This document shows positions 27,966 through 37,401 of a stretch of DNA of 61,803 bases, piece by piece. Under the pieces are notes generated by a model. It was given only the letters and a program-made list of their open reading frames with translations, did no database searches and was not told the DNA's origin. This DNA comes from Actinomycetes bacterium. Its GTDB lineage: Bacteria > Actinomycetota > Acidimicrobiia > Acidimicrobiales > JABEUL01. Numbering within the stretch: position 1 is the first letter of the stretch; every line of letters starts with the position of its first letter. The DNA lies in NCBI GenBank assembly GCA_021852345.1, contig JAJZNL010000052.1, positions 1 through 61,803 of the forward strand, read 5' to 3'. A program made the position numbers and the translations under genes.

Positions 27966-28245
27966 AATTTTAAAATTTGACATTTGTTGCTAAAATCTGT
28001 GCCAAAATCAGTCAAATAAAAATAGAGATTACGTTGCTAAGCATCTTGTATATTGTCTGACATTGACATTTTTGTATGTAACAGCATTCCTTAAATAATT
28101 ATCGTATTTGCCTGCGCTATTAATTCAAGTATGTTGCATTTAAAATATTTAAGTGATCTATGAGACAGATGGCTTATACCTATAAGTTGCATTTTAATTT
28201 TTCTAGAAATTAAGATGCAATGAAAAGCTTAGATTTGGAGAGCCA

Positions 28246-28752
28246 GTGATACCGAACAAAAACCAACCCACCCAACTTCCGCCATTTTTAATCGATCAAA
28301 TTCAAGTTGAGGAATTGATGGATTTGGCAATTTTGGAAGCAAACCGATCCTTAGACCATGCTGATATTCCCGTGGGAGCCCTGATCTTAGACACGACTGG
28401 ATCCGTAGTATCCAAAGCCCACAATCAAAAAACATTGAATTCAAACGCTTTATGTCACGCAGAAATGATAGCCATTAACAAAGCTCTTGAATCAACAAAC
28501 AACACTTACTTAAACGACTTCACCATTGTTGTTTCTTTAGAACCGTGTGCAATGTGTGCTGCTGCGATCGTGGCCTCAAGAATCAGACATTTAGTTTTCG
28601 GGGCTTTTGATCTTAAAAATGGCGCATGCGGATCTTTGATGAACATTACAGACGACCCCAGATTAAACCACAATCTAAACATAATCAGGGGAATATTAGA
28701 ACAGAGATGCGCTAATTTACTCACTGAATTTTTTGATCAAAAAAGGTCTTAG
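28246..28752 (+). CDS. tadA: tRNA-specific adenosine deaminase (A34 to inosine)
   Basis: A 168-residue zinc deaminase with HAE (His71, Glu73) and PCAMC (Cys101, Cys104), the metal and catalytic residues of the family, and HADIPVGAL near residue 37 and MCAAAIVASRIRHLVFGAFD typical of TadA. It makes inosine at position 34 of tRNA-Arg(ACG). The start is a GTG at 28246 preceded by GGAGAG five bases upstream; an internal ATG at 28318 would cut off the conserved helix. A cytosine or guanine deaminase is possible on fold alone, but the tRNA neighbour and motif set favour TadA. Its last 20 bases overlap the longest form of the next gene. Confidence 0.93.
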   Translation: MIPNKNQPTQLPPFLIDQIQVEELMDLAILEANRSLDHADIPVGALILDTTGSVVSKAHNQKTLNSNALCHAEMIAINKALESTNNTYLNDFTIVVSLEPCAMCAAAIVASRIRHLVFGAFDLKNGACGSLMNITDDPRLNHNLNIIRGILEQRCANLLTEFFDQKRS

Positions 28753-29326
28753 GCCACTATTTTTAAAAAAATTTAACTTTTTGACACCAATTGTTGACCA
28801 AAATGGTAATATTTTAAATATGACTTTTAAATCTATATTTTCTTTTCCGGAAACCGTAAACGAAGTTGCTGCAAGATTTACCGCGGGAGTAGTTTGCACA
28901 GTGGCATTAATTGCCATCATTTTTAATTTGCATTTTTTAATTTTTCTTTTAATTTACGGATTTTTGGCCAGAGTATTAACTGGGCCAAGCCTTAGCCCAG
29001 TGGCTCAAGTTGCAACAAAAGTAGTAGCAAAAAAACTTACAAAGTATGCCAAAATATCTCCCGGTAAACCAAAACGATTTGCGCAATCAATTGGCTTAAC
29101 CGTTACTTCTTTAGTTGGAATACTATACTATGGAGTTGGTCTTACCGACGTAGGAAACACATTGCTTAGCGTTTTAATTGTCTTTGCGGCCATGGAATCT
29201 ATTTTGGGAATTTGCGTCGGGTGCTTGATTTATAGAAATCTGATCAAGTTCCACATAATCAAAGAAACCGTTTGCGTCGACTGTGCAAACATCACCAAAC
29301 GCTCAGCTTCAGCGGTAAGCGCTTAA
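28733..29326 (+). CDS. DUF4395-family membrane protein
   Basis: A hydrophobic protein with about four membrane segments that matches the DUF4395 pattern: FSFPETVNEVAARFTAG at the start, then LIYGFLARVLTGPSLSPVAQVA, KPKRFAQSIG, and GICVGCLIYRNLI with a CxxC-like CVGC near the end. Family members often accompany thioredoxin-like proteins, and their function is unknown. Homologues usually begin close to the FSFPETVNEVAAR motif, so the ATG at 28820 (168 residues) may be the real start rather than the ATG at 28733, which lies inside tadA; neither has a strong ribosome site. A late pair (CVDCAN) gives a second CxxC. Confidence 0.8.
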   Translation: MIKKGLRPLFLKKFNFLTPIVDQNGNILNMTFKSIFSFPETVNEVAARFTAGVVCTVALIAIIFNLHFLIFLLIYGFLARVLTGPSLSPVAQVATKVVAKKLTKYAKISPGKPKRFAQSIGLTVTSLVGILYYGVGLTDVGNTLLSVLIVFAAMESILGICVGCLIYRNLIKFHIIKETVCVDCANITKRSASAVSA

Positions 29327-29641
29327 TTTTGCTGCGGCACAATTATTACACACTGTTACAGTACCGCAATAAATTTCAAAAAGTCTAACTTGCCAAGCGG
29401 GAATATATAATTTTTTGCAATTAACTTGATTGGATCTAAAATTTGCGAAAACGATTTAAAAAAACGGAATTCGATCTACACTTTCAACCAAAATTTTCTA
29501 ATTAATTACGCTGAATTTATTCAAGCAAATCTAGGAGCGTGAATCAAGCCAACAACATATCATTACAACTTTGATTCAGTCATAACATCATTACAAATAC
29601 AATTCAACTGTTTGAAATAAGTCCAAGCTAAGATCACCGAT
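29327..29641. other. Intergenic region between convergent genes, nothing recognised
   Basis: About 315 AT-rich bases lie between the converging DUF4395 and GH18-like genes. I see no strong hairpin with a U run and no coding frame. Confidence 0.45.
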
Positions 29642-31273
29642 TCAACCGCTTACGGAATCTGTTGTCGTCGAGTTAGGAATCGAACTAGATGTTGTGGTAG
29701 AACCAGAAGTGGCCTGAGTTGTGGTAGCAGAAGTCGATACAGTTTTGGAACTTTGGCATTTTGGAACCGAAGTTGTGGTGGATGAATTTATAACTGTCGA
29801 CGAAACCGACCCACTAGTAGTCGTAGCAGTAGTCGTAGTCGTGGTCGTTGAAGCTACGCTCGATGAAGTTGTGGAACTTGACGTTGTCGTATTATTTGAT
29901 CCGACAACAGAATCGGTGCTGGTAGCACTAGTAGATGTCGTCAAACAGGGATTTGCCGGCGGATCGACTGTTTGAGTGGTCGCAGAGGACGATGTTGTCG
30001 GTGCGGCAACGACATAGTTTTTTACCGGAGACGAACCGCCCAAAAGTGCAGCTATAATCGCGGGGTCATTATTGTCCATTCCTAAAGCCCAAACCCCGAC
30101 TCCAGCGATATGATAAACCTGAGCTAAAGCCACTTTCATCGCTATTGAAGGCGGATCGTCAAAATATATTTCATACCATTGTCCATTTTTTTCATAACTT
30201 GTCCATGGAACGTTTGCCTGGACATCCCAATAGGTTGGCGATCCAATTGCGACTATCTGCGAATACGGCAACGGTGTCGGAGGACCCGTTGCCGTTGCAG
30301 AAAAAGTACCGTTATTGGTCGGCCATTCATATCCGTAAAGCGGTATTCCCAAAATTACTTTGCTTGGGGGCACAATTTGAGTGTATTCTTGGAGTGCTTC
30401 AACGTCCGAGGGATTCCAATTGGACAATGCCGAGTTGGGGGACGGAGCGTTTTGATTTTCCATATCATAACCCATAATAAAAAATCCGTCCACCGCTGGT
30501 GCGAGTGCTGCGATATCAAAAGGTCCATATGGGTCGCCAGCGGATGAAACATATGTATCTGCGGTTATCTGCCAGTTTGGATCCGCCTGTCTCAACAATG
30601 TTGAGGTCGTAGTAATAAGCCGAGTTAGACCAGAACGTATACCGCTTCCTTGGCCTTCAAAATCAAAATTTACACCGTCCAATGATTTGGCTTTAAGTAA
30701 CGGAGCAACTTCATTGGCCAAAGTTTGCGGAGCCGTACCCGATGCCGTAAGTGAGTTAAGGGTTGATTGTACCAAGCAAGAGAGGGTCAATACTACCCGA
30801 ACACCGTTTTTATGAGCAGTGTCTATTAAATTTACCAAAGCTTGAGAATTATAACCTGACCAACCTGAGCCAGTTTTAGCCAAACTACCATCAGCGTTAA
30901 CCCCGACTGAAAAATAGGAAATGGTCGTATAGTCGCGAATCGGATAATTTTGCTCATTTGCTAAAGTCCAATAAGGTGCAAAACCGAACAGCTGATGAGA
31001 ACCTAGCGGCGCAGACAGTACATAACTGGGTGCTGGTATCGGATTCGAAGTTGCCTTCGGCAAATTCACAACAATTTGTGACTCAACTTGAGCTACAGCT
31101 TTGTTCTCCAAGTATGAATTTAATTCAAAACGTGATAAAATTGCTGGCTCAGTAAGATGGGGAGCTCCAGAGGACTTAAACACAACTGCAAGAGACCCAG
31201 TTAGTATTAATATACTTACTACTAATATCAACGCAAGCTTAAGTCTGCGCAAAAAAACTACAGCTTGAAACAT
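29642..31273 (-). CDS. Exported glycoside hydrolase family 18-like protein with Ser/Thr-rich tail
   Basis: A 543-residue protein. Residues 12-32 form an uncleaved signal anchor or signal peptide. Residues ~92-420 are a GH18 TIM barrel: FGFAPYWTL at strand 1, ISYFSVGVNADG, GVRVVLTLS, then DGVNFDFEG (199-207) with catalytic Glu206, later GYDMENQ and ILGIPLYGYEW. The first Asp of the DxDxE motif is Asn202, a form also seen in cortex-lytic and cell-wall GH18 enzymes. From ~430 to the end it is almost only Ser and Thr with some Val and Ala, a probable wall-spanning or glycosylated stalk. It likely cuts chitin-like or peptidoglycan glycans outside the cell. It is a single gene facing away from the SDR gene. 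Confidence 0.87.
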   Translation of the reverse strand: MFQAVVFLRRLKLALILVVSILILTGSLAVVFKSSGAPHLTEPAILSRFELNSYLENKAVAQVESQIVVNLPKATSNPIPAPSYVLSAPLGSHQLFGFAPYWTLANEQNYPIRDYTTISYFSVGVNADGSLAKTGSGWSGYNSQALVNLIDTAHKNGVRVVLTLSCLVQSTLNSLTASGTAPQTLANEVAPLLKAKSLDGVNFDFEGQGSGIRSGLTRLITTTSTLLRQADPNWQITADTYVSSAGDPYGPFDIAALAPAVDGFFIMGYDMENQNAPSPNSALSNWNPSDVEALQEYTQIVPPSKVILGIPLYGYEWPTNNGTFSATATGPPTPLPYSQIVAIGSPTYWDVQANVPWTSYEKNGQWYEIYFDDPPSIAMKVALAQVYHIAGVGVWALGMDNNDPAIIAALLGGSSPVKNYVVAAPTTSSSATTQTVDPPANPCLTTSTSATSTDSVVGSNNTTTSSSTTSSSVASTTTTTTTATTTSGSVSSTVINSSTTTSVPKCQSSKTVSTSATTTQATSGSTTTSSSIPNSTTTDSVSG

Positions 31274-31610
31274 TTAAGATTAATTTTAACACCATGGGTG
31301 ACAGATTTTACGCCTTTGGAAAATTAATTTTGACTCGCATGTTTAAATCAGTCGGCACAGTTGAAATAAAATACACAAGCGGCTAAACAAAAAACTTTCA
31401 ATTGCATTGCCGCATTACGATTAGTATATATTATTGGTATTTTGGGAATCCTTTATCTAAAGGTTACACTTCAACCGAGATTATTTAATCTAAAGGATTA
31501 TTTAATCTAAAGACAGTATGTTTGTATAAGAAGGCATGTAAAATGCCACAGACTTAAATACTTTTATCAATAAATATTACAAAATTAATTTTCAGAGAAA
31601 GGAAACTTCA
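31274..31610. other. Divergent upstream region of GH18-like and SDR genes
   Basis: No coding frame is supported. The region carries a 17-bp tandem duplication at 31479-31512 (separate entry). The SDR gene has a good ribosome site (AGAAAGGA) about nine bases before its ATG. Confidence 0.5.
31479..31512. repeat. 17-bp perfect tandem duplication upstream of the SDR gene
   Basis: GATTATTTAATCTAAAG occurs twice head to tail, and a shortened copy (TTATCTAAAGG) lies at about 31453-31463. The inner GATTATTTAATC is nearly palindromic. Repeated sites like this about 100 bases before a gene may bind a regulator in tandem. Confidence 0.6.
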
Positions 31611-32483
31611 ATGGGATCACTAGACGGAAGAATTGCCATTATAACAGGAGCAGGAAGAGGAATTGGCAGAGAGCACGCACTGCTGTTTGCAAAAGAAGGC
31701 GCAAAGATTGTGGTTAATGATTTAGGCGGTGCATTAGACGGTACTGGCGATGACAGATCCGCCGCACAGATTGTAGCCGATGAAATCAACACCTTGGGTG
31801 GCGAAGCAGTTGCCAATACCGACAACATTACGGACTGGCAAGGCGGGCAAAATCTTATCAATACCGCAGTAGAAGCTTTTGGCGGACTGGACATTTTGGT
31901 AAATAATGCAGGTATATTGCGAGATAGGGTGTTGATAAACATGACTGAAGAGGAATGGGATGCCGTTATACACGTCCATTTGAAAGGCCACTTCGTCCCC
32001 ACCCGATGGGCCGCAACCTATTGGCGAGAGCAATCAAAAGCCGGCAAGCCCGTAAATGCAGCCGTAGTAAATACGTCCTCAACCTCAGGTCTTTTGGGCA
32101 ATCCTGGTCAAGCAAACTATGGTGCGGCCAAAGCCGGCATCGCAGCCTTTACCGTGATATGTTCACAGGAATTGGGAAGGTACGGGGTTAGGGTAAATGC
32201 CATTGCACCAGCTGCCAGAACCAGAATGACCGAAAATACCCCAGGGTTATCCGACATTGTTAAAGCACCTGAAAATGGATTCGACTCATGGGCGCCCGAT
32301 AACATCTCTCCTCTGGTGGCCTATCTTTCAGAAGCTGCTTGTCCTTCAACCGGTAAAGTATTCTTCGTTCAAGGCGGTAAAGTACAGCTGTTCCAGCCAT
32401 GGACACTCACAACCGAAATTGATAAAGGTGCCAAATGGGAAGTTTCCGAGTTGGAAAAGGAAATGACCAAGTTGTTGGGTTAA
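31611..32483 (+). CDS. Short-chain dehydrogenase/reductase, 3-hydroxyacyl-CoA dehydrogenase type
   Basis: A 290-residue Rossmann-fold SDR: cofactor loop GAGRGIGREHA (14-24), VNDLGG after strand 2, NNAGILRD, and the catalytic Ser-Tyr-x3-Lys in NTSSTSG and YGAAKAG. The long insert after strand 2 (ALDGTGDDRSAA) and the match to the dehydrogenase part of the multifunctional 17-beta-HSD4/Fox2 type suggest oxidation of 3-hydroxyacyl-CoA in beta-oxidation or sterol side-chain breakdown, with NAD as the likely cofactor. The adjacent SCP2-domain gene, often found with such enzymes, supports lipid metabolism. Exact substrate is not determinable. Confidence 0.85.
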   Translation: MGSLDGRIAIITGAGRGIGREHALLFAKEGAKIVVNDLGGALDGTGDDRSAAQIVADEINTLGGEAVANTDNITDWQGGQNLINTAVEAFGGLDILVNNAGILRDRVLINMTEEEWDAVIHVHLKGHFVPTRWAATYWREQSKAGKPVNAAVVNTSSTSGLLGNPGQANYGAAKAGIAAFTVICSQELGRYGVRVNAIAPAARTRMTENTPGLSDIVKAPENGFDSWAPDNISPLVAYLSEAACPSTGKVFFVQGGKVQLFQPWTLTTEIDKGAKWEVSELEKEMTKLLG

Positions 32484-32555
32484 TTTTATTGAATCAAATT
32501 TACCGACATTCTTTTAATACGTAAAATTTTATTAAAAGTGAATTTCAGTTAAAAA

Positions 32556-32589
32556 GAAAAACCGCCTGCAACTGCCGGCGGTTTTTCTT
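32556..32589. terminator. Bidirectional rho-independent terminator
   Basis: GAAAAACCGCC (32556-32566) pairs with GGCGGTTTTTC (32577-32587) around a 10-base loop, giving a GC-rich stem with A runs on the left and T runs on the right. It lies between the converging SDR and SCP2 genes and should stop transcription from both sides. Confidence 0.9.
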
Positions 32590-32640
32590 CTTGTTTATGA
32601 TTTTCAGTTTTAACAACCGGGAAAACTTAATAAAAAACGA

Positions 32641-33048
32641 CTACTCTGTAATCTCTTTTATCTTGTTGGTTATCTCTATGGCGCTAGGATCTGGCTGAGC
32701 GGTCTGCATTGCCATCAATTTGGCCATGTCTCCTTCAACCTTGATTTTGCCGGCCATAAAAGCCTGCATAGCCGCTTGTTGATTGCCTTGAACAAATACA
32801 TCTTTTGCGGTATCATAACCGATTGTAATTTTAACGTCGGCAGCTTCCAGGTGTCCCAGGTCGATATCAACATTTTGCTCCGTAGTGTCTACATGTGCAT
32901 CCAAGGCACCTTCACCGAAAGGAACCTCAGTAATGATCAAATTCATTTTGATGGAACCAGGCATTACTCCGTTAGCTCCTCCCGATTCGTCCCTTATCTT
33001 TTTTGCCTCTGCAATCCACTCCGGACTCAGAAATGCAAATTTTGACAT
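32641..33048 (-). CDS. SCP2 sterol-transfer domain protein
   Basis: A 135-residue single-domain protein. FLSPEWIAEAKKI at the start and DVKITIGYDTAKDVFVQGNQQAAMQAFMAGKIKVEGDMAKLM in the second half are the typical SCP-2 core (the DA/FMSGKIKIxGD signature is in two parts here). It would bind and carry fatty acyl-CoAs or sterol-like lipids in the cytoplasm. The ATG at 33048 has a good ribosome site (GGAGG) eight bases before it. It converges with the SDR gene across the terminator. Confidence 0.92.
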   Translation of the reverse strand: MSKFAFLSPEWIAEAKKIRDESGGANGVMPGSIKMNLIITEVPFGEGALDAHVDTTEQNVDIDLGHLEAADVKITIGYDTAKDVFVQGNQQAAMQAFMAGKIKVEGDMAKLMAMQTAQPDPSAIEITNKIKEITE

Positions 33049-33165
33049 AGTTTAACCTCCATTTTCTAAAACTTTATTAAATCTAGCAATATTTTAAAAG
33101 ACAATTCAAATCATTTTTTTAATTTTTAATTTTTTGTATCATAAATTGGACTAAATTCAAATACT

Positions 33166-33921
33166 ATGAGTTCAACAATCATCGAAGGCGCGGAACCGAT
33201 TTCGCACAAAGCAGACAGCAAAGTGGGGATATTGGTACTCCACGGATTTACCGGAAACTGTCAATCGATGAGACCGATAGCTGATACCTTCATTAAAAAC
33301 GGATATAACGTTGAGATGCCTTTGTTGCCCGGACATGGTACCGTAATTGAAGATATGCTCGATAAAACCTACGAGGATTTCTATAAAGCCGCGATATCGG
33401 CTTTAGACAAACTTAAACAAAATGCCTCTTTAATATTTGTAGTCGGACTATCGATGGGAGGCACTTTGGCCTGCAACATTGGTGCCGATTTTGAATTTAT
33501 AAAAGGATTGGTTCTGGTTAACCCTTTGCTTGAACCTTCGCCGGATGAGTTGACCAAAGCTCTTAAAGACATGTTGGATCAAGGCACAGACGTAATAACT
33601 TCGATTGGATCCGACATCAAAAAAGACGGTGAAAAAGAATTCTCTTATAACGGTACGCCTATCAAACCGCTGTTATCTCTATTTGACGGGCTAAAAGAAC
33701 TGTACGATAAGCTACAAACTATAAAAGCACCCGTAATACTGTTTTCAAGCCGAGAAGATCATGTCGTTCCGTCAACTTCGGGCGACCTGCTGGTCGATAA
33801 GTTAAAAGACAATTTACAACGAGTTTGGCTGGAAAACAGCTACCATGTAGCGACACTCGATAACGATCAGGAAATTATATTACGAGGCGCTTTGGATTTT
33901 GTCAGGCAATACGTCGATTAA
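33166..33921 (+). CDS. Alpha/beta hydrolase, Est30-like carboxylesterase
   Basis: A 251-residue cytosolic hydrolase: HGFTGN near the oxyanion hole (24-29), PLLPGHG, nucleophile elbow GLSMGG, acid in SREDHVVP and base in NSYHVATLDND. The VLHGFTGNCQSMRPIADTF opening and the small cap resemble thermostable carboxylesterase/monoacylglycerol-lipase proteins. It hydrolyses short or medium esters or monoacylglycerols; the real substrate is unknown. It stands between the SCP2 gene (divergent) and gatC (about 120 bp downstream). Confidence 0.88.
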   Translation: MSSTIIEGAEPISHKADSKVGILVLHGFTGNCQSMRPIADTFIKNGYNVEMPLLPGHGTVIEDMLDKTYEDFYKAAISALDKLKQNASLIFVVGLSMGGTLACNIGADFEFIKGLVLVNPLLEPSPDELTKALKDMLDQGTDVITSIGSDIKKDGEKEFSYNGTPIKPLLSLFDGLKELYDKLQTIKAPVILFSSREDHVVPSTSGDLLVDKLKDNLQRVWLENSYHVATLDNDQEIILRGALDFVRQYVD

Positions 33922-34050
33922 AATTATTTTTAATTAAAGTTACGTCAGCACGCCAAATCATTAACTGCCAAATAAAACTATTGAGTTCGATTCTGTCTAA
34001 AAGTTAACTAAGATTTGCGTAATTGACAGTTATCTATACGGAAATTGCTT

Positions 34051-34356
34051 ATGACACAGGATAAAAGTTTTATTTCAAAAGAACAGGTGCTTCACGTGGC
34101 CGCCTTGGCCAAACTGAACTTGTCAGATCAAGAGGTTACAAAATTTACAGCACAGCTGTCTGATATATTGGGCTATGCAAATGAGCTCTCCGAACTTGAA
34201 CTCAAAGACGTTTCCCCTACCGCTCATCCAATTGAGCTTGAAAACGTATTTAGGGACGATACGGTTTTAAAATCAATTGACAACTCAAAAGTAATTCAAA
34301 ATGCACCTGAATCTTTAAACAGCCAGTTTAAAGTTCCGCCAATATTAGACGACTGA
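34051..34356 (+). CDS. gatC: Glutamyl-tRNA(Gln) amidotransferase subunit C
   Basis: A 101-residue GatC with the usual helical start (VLHVAALAKLNLSDQEVTKFT) and the extended belt SDILGYANELSELELKDVSPTAHP ending in QFKVPPILDD. It holds GatA and GatB together. I chose the ATG at 34051 over a TTG at 34045 (six bases earlier) because it is the stronger codon. First gene of gatC-gatA-gatB, with gaps of 15 and 16 bases. The complex makes Gln-tRNA(Gln), and possibly Asn-tRNA(Asn), by amidating the misacylated tRNA. Confidence 0.95.
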   Translation: MTQDKSFISKEQVLHVAALAKLNLSDQEVTKFTAQLSDILGYANELSELELKDVSPTAHPIELENVFRDDTVLKSIDNSKVIQNAPESLNSQFKVPPILDD

Positions 34357-34371
34357 AACTTCTTGATAACC

Positions 34372-35808
34372 ATGGATAATTTTTTTGAATCAGCCTATAG
34401 CATCGCCCAGCAAATAAAAGATAACTCTATAACTTCAAAAGAAGTTGTGTCAAAGTATTTTGACAATATTGAATCTAAAAACAGCGAACTAAATGCATTT
34501 TTAATAACAGATAAACAAGCAGCTATCAGACAAGCTGAAATAGTGGATCAGAAAATCCAAGCAGGACAACAAGTTGGAACTTTGGCCGGCTTACCTGTTG
34601 CAATAAAAGACAATATTTGTACTGATGACTTCACTACAACTTGTGCTTCAAAGATACTCAGAGAGTGGAAACCGCCTTACAATGCAACTGTTATTCAAAA
34701 ACTGATTTCACAAGACGCAATAATATTAGGAAAAACTAACTTAGACGAATTTGCGATGGGCTCATCGACCGAACACTCCGCATTTGGTCCAACCAAAAAC
34801 CCAGTAGACCCTTCCCGAGTTCCCGGCGGATCGAGTGGCGGAAGCGCATGCGCAGTTAAAACCGATATGGCAAGCGTAGCTTTGGGCTCCGATACAGGTG
34901 GCTCGATCAGGCAACCTGCAGCATTTTGCGGAATAGTTGGAATGAAACCGACATACGGTCTCGTTTCAAGATACGGACTGATAGCATTTGCATCTTCATT
35001 GGATCAGATAGGTCCGTTCGGGAAGACCGTCAAAGATTGTGCCTTAGTCCTTAATGCAATTTCCGGACATGACCCCTACGATTCGACTTCTCTAGATATT
35101 AAATCGGATGACTATCTTCAGTATGTTGACAGAGACCTAAAGGGAATTCGAATTGGTTTAATAGAGGAATTTGACGAAGTGCTTGATGTCAGCCTGCGCG
35201 AAAACCTAGAATCAGCAACGAATCTCTTTAAACAAAACGGCGCAGAAATAGTAAAAGTCTCACTGCCCTATGTTAAATACGCTTTGTCTACGTATTATTT
35301 AATTGCACCCGCGGAGGCCTCTTCGAATTTAGCAAGATTCGATGGTGTCCGATATGGTTTGAGGGTTGACGGTGATAACGTCGAAGAGATGATGATAAAT
35401 ACTCGAACCCAGGGATTCGGACAAGAGGTAAAAAGAAGAATTATGTTAGGAACGTATGCTCTGTCTTCAGGTTACTACGACGCATACTATAAAACAGCAC
35501 AAAAGCTTCGAACGGCACTTATATCGGACTTTAAGAAAGTTTACGATCAAGTAGACGTTATAATTTGTCCCACAACTCCCACTGGTGCATTTGAGTTTGG
35601 CGCAAAGTTAGACGACCCTTTGCAAATGTACATGTCTGATATATTTACAATCCCTTCAAATCTCGCGGGTCATCCGGCAATAAGCGTACCTTTTGGAACT
35701 GACTCAAACGGCATGCCCCTGGGTATCCAAATTTTAGCTGACGGATTAAATGACTCTAAAGTTATCCACGTCGGGAGCGCTCTTGAAACCTTAAGAACAG
35801 AAGGATAA
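34372..35808 (+). CDS. gatA: Glutamyl-tRNA(Gln) amidotransferase subunit A
   Basis: A 478-residue amidase-signature protein: catalytic Lys in VAIKDNI, the Gly/Ser-rich PGGSSGGSACAVKT with cis-Ser, and nucleophile Ser in SDTGGSIRQPA. These give the Ser-cisSer-Lys triad that releases ammonia from glutamine. RVPGGSSGG and the later GRDPYDSTS-like GHDPYDSTS are typical of GatA rather than other amidases. An ATG at 34372 was preferred over a TTG at 34363. It is translated with gatC and gatB. Confidence 0.97.
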   Translation: MDNFFESAYSIAQQIKDNSITSKEVVSKYFDNIESKNSELNAFLITDKQAAIRQAEIVDQKIQAGQQVGTLAGLPVAIKDNICTDDFTTTCASKILREWKPPYNATVIQKLISQDAIILGKTNLDEFAMGSSTEHSAFGPTKNPVDPSRVPGGSSGGSACAVKTDMASVALGSDTGGSIRQPAAFCGIVGMKPTYGLVSRYGLIAFASSLDQIGPFGKTVKDCALVLNAISGHDPYDSTSLDIKSDDYLQYVDRDLKGIRIGLIEEFDEVLDVSLRENLESATNLFKQNGAEIVKVSLPYVKYALSTYYLIAPAEASSNLARFDGVRYGLRVDGDNVEEMMINTRTQGFGQEVKRRIMLGTYALSSGYYDAYYKTAQKLRTALISDFKKVYDQVDVIICPTTPTGAFEFGAKLDDPLQMYMSDIFTIPSNLAGHPAISVPFGTDSNGMPLGIQILADGLNDSKVIHVGSALETLRTEG

Positions 35809-35824
35809 AAAAATTAATACTGAA

Positions 35825-37315
35825 ATGGAAATGCCTGCCAACACCGTAAAGAACGACATTGAAGATTTTCTAAAGGACACCGGATTTGAAGCCACGATAG
35901 GGCTTGAAGTTCACTGTGAGCTTAAAACAGCCACCAAACTTTGGTGCTCCTGCAAAAATTCATTCGGCAATGAGCCCAATACCCTTGTGTGTCCCGTTTG
36001 TTTGGGACTTCCTGGATCCCTACCGGTCTTAAATAAAAGAGCTGTTGAATACGCAATTCGAATAGGTCTGGCCCTCAACTGCACAGTTCAGAACTCCATA
36101 TTCCACCGAAAAAATTACTTTTATCCGGATATGCCCAAAGATTTTCAGATATCTCAATATGACATCCCAATTAATGCCGACGGTTATGTTACGTTGCCCG
36201 ACGGTGGGTCAGTGGGTATTGTAAGAGCACACATAGAAGAAGATACGGGCAAAAGTACACACTTTAGCGCTTCGGGCAGAATTCACGAATCCAGTGCAAC
36301 GCTCATCGACTACAACAGAGCCGGGATACCCTTAGTCGAAATTGTAAGTGCTCCAGACATAACGTCTTCAGAAATGGCCAAGGCATACGTTACGGAGTTA
36401 AGAAACATTATCGTAGCCACAGGAGCCACAGATGGGAAGATGGAAGAAGGTTCCATGAGAGTCGATGCCAATGTGTCCGTAAAAAGAATTCAGGATTCTG
36501 AACTTGGTACCAGATGCGAAATAAAGAACCTTAATTCATTGCGATCGCTTGGCAAGGCAATAAATTACGAGATCAAAAGACAGGTGGATAATATTCTCTC
36601 GGGTCAAAAAGTAGTTCAACAAACGCGACATTTTAACGAAGACTTAAATCAAACGGTCACTCTCAGAACCAAAGAAGAAGCCGAAGACTATCGCTACTTC
36701 CCCGAACCAGACCTGGTACCTTTAAATCCGGGAGCAGCATGGATTGAACAGATTAAAGCTGAAATGCCTCCGCTTTTAATTGAGCGAAGACGGATGGTAC
36801 AGGATTTAATGCGAGAAACGCAGGAAATCGATCAGCTTCAATCAGCAATTGCAATTCTCGTTGATCTAAATTTAGACTCGGTTTTTAAACAGACAGTGGG
36901 TATCGGAGCAAATCCAACTATAGCATTAAAGAGGCTTACCAACGAAGCGGCAAATGCGGTTGAAGCCGCAAGAAATTTAAATCCGGAACAATTTGCCAAA
37001 TTAATCCAATTAGAAACCGACAACAAAATCTCAACTACTCAATCAAAAACGATCTTGTCTAAAATGCTGGAAAACCCCGATAAAACTTTAGACATTTTAA
37101 TTTCAGAGTTAAACATCGTCTCCTTCGGTGAAGCAGAAACGACAGCTCTCGTGGAGCAGCTAATTAAAGATAAGCCCGATGAATTTGAAAGATTCAAACA
37201 AGGCGATGACAAAGTTACCCAATTTTTCATAGGTCAGATTATGAGGCTCTCTAAAGGACAAGCCAACGGTAAATTGGTTACGGAGATTCTTATGAAAAAG
37301 CGCAACCAATTCTGA
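35825..37315 (+). CDS. gatB: Aspartyl/glutamyl-tRNA amidotransferase subunit B
   Basis: A 496-residue GatB with the kinase-like core (EATIGLEVHCELKTATKLWCSC), the zinc-binding Cys set (CSCKNSF and CPVCLG), RKNYFYPDMPKDFQISQYD, and the C-terminal tRNA-binding YqeY-like domain ending FFIGQIMRLSKGQANGKL. It activates the misacylated tRNA with ATP for amidation by ammonia from GatA. ATG at 35825 or 35831 could start it. The next gene, ilvD, follows after 86 bp without a visible terminator, so read-through is possible. Confidence 0.97.
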   Translation: MEMPANTVKNDIEDFLKDTGFEATIGLEVHCELKTATKLWCSCKNSFGNEPNTLVCPVCLGLPGSLPVLNKRAVEYAIRIGLALNCTVQNSIFHRKNYFYPDMPKDFQISQYDIPINADGYVTLPDGGSVGIVRAHIEEDTGKSTHFSASGRIHESSATLIDYNRAGIPLVEIVSAPDITSSEMAKAYVTELRNIIVATGATDGKMEEGSMRVDANVSVKRIQDSELGTRCEIKNLNSLRSLGKAINYEIKRQVDNILSGQKVVQQTRHFNEDLNQTVTLRTKEEAEDYRYFPEPDLVPLNPGAAWIEQIKAEMPPLLIERRRMVQDLMRETQEIDQLQSAIAILVDLNLDSVFKQTVGIGANPTIALKRLTNEAANAVEAARNLNPEQFAKLIQLETDNKISTTQSKTILSKMLENPDKTLDILISELNIVSFGEAETTALVEQLIKDKPDEFERFKQGDDKVTQFFIGQIMRLSKGQANGKLVTEILMKKRNQF

Positions 37316-37401
37316 CAAAATAAAACTCAAACTTAAATATTAATAAATTTAAAAGCTAAAAATTACTAACAACCAAATACAAAAGATAGCGAGATAAAAC
37401 T

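Noticed and set aside
29642..29980. Plus-strand Val-rich frame opposite the GH18-like tail
   Set aside because: It is simply the complement of the Ser/Thr-rich tail and has an unnatural composition.
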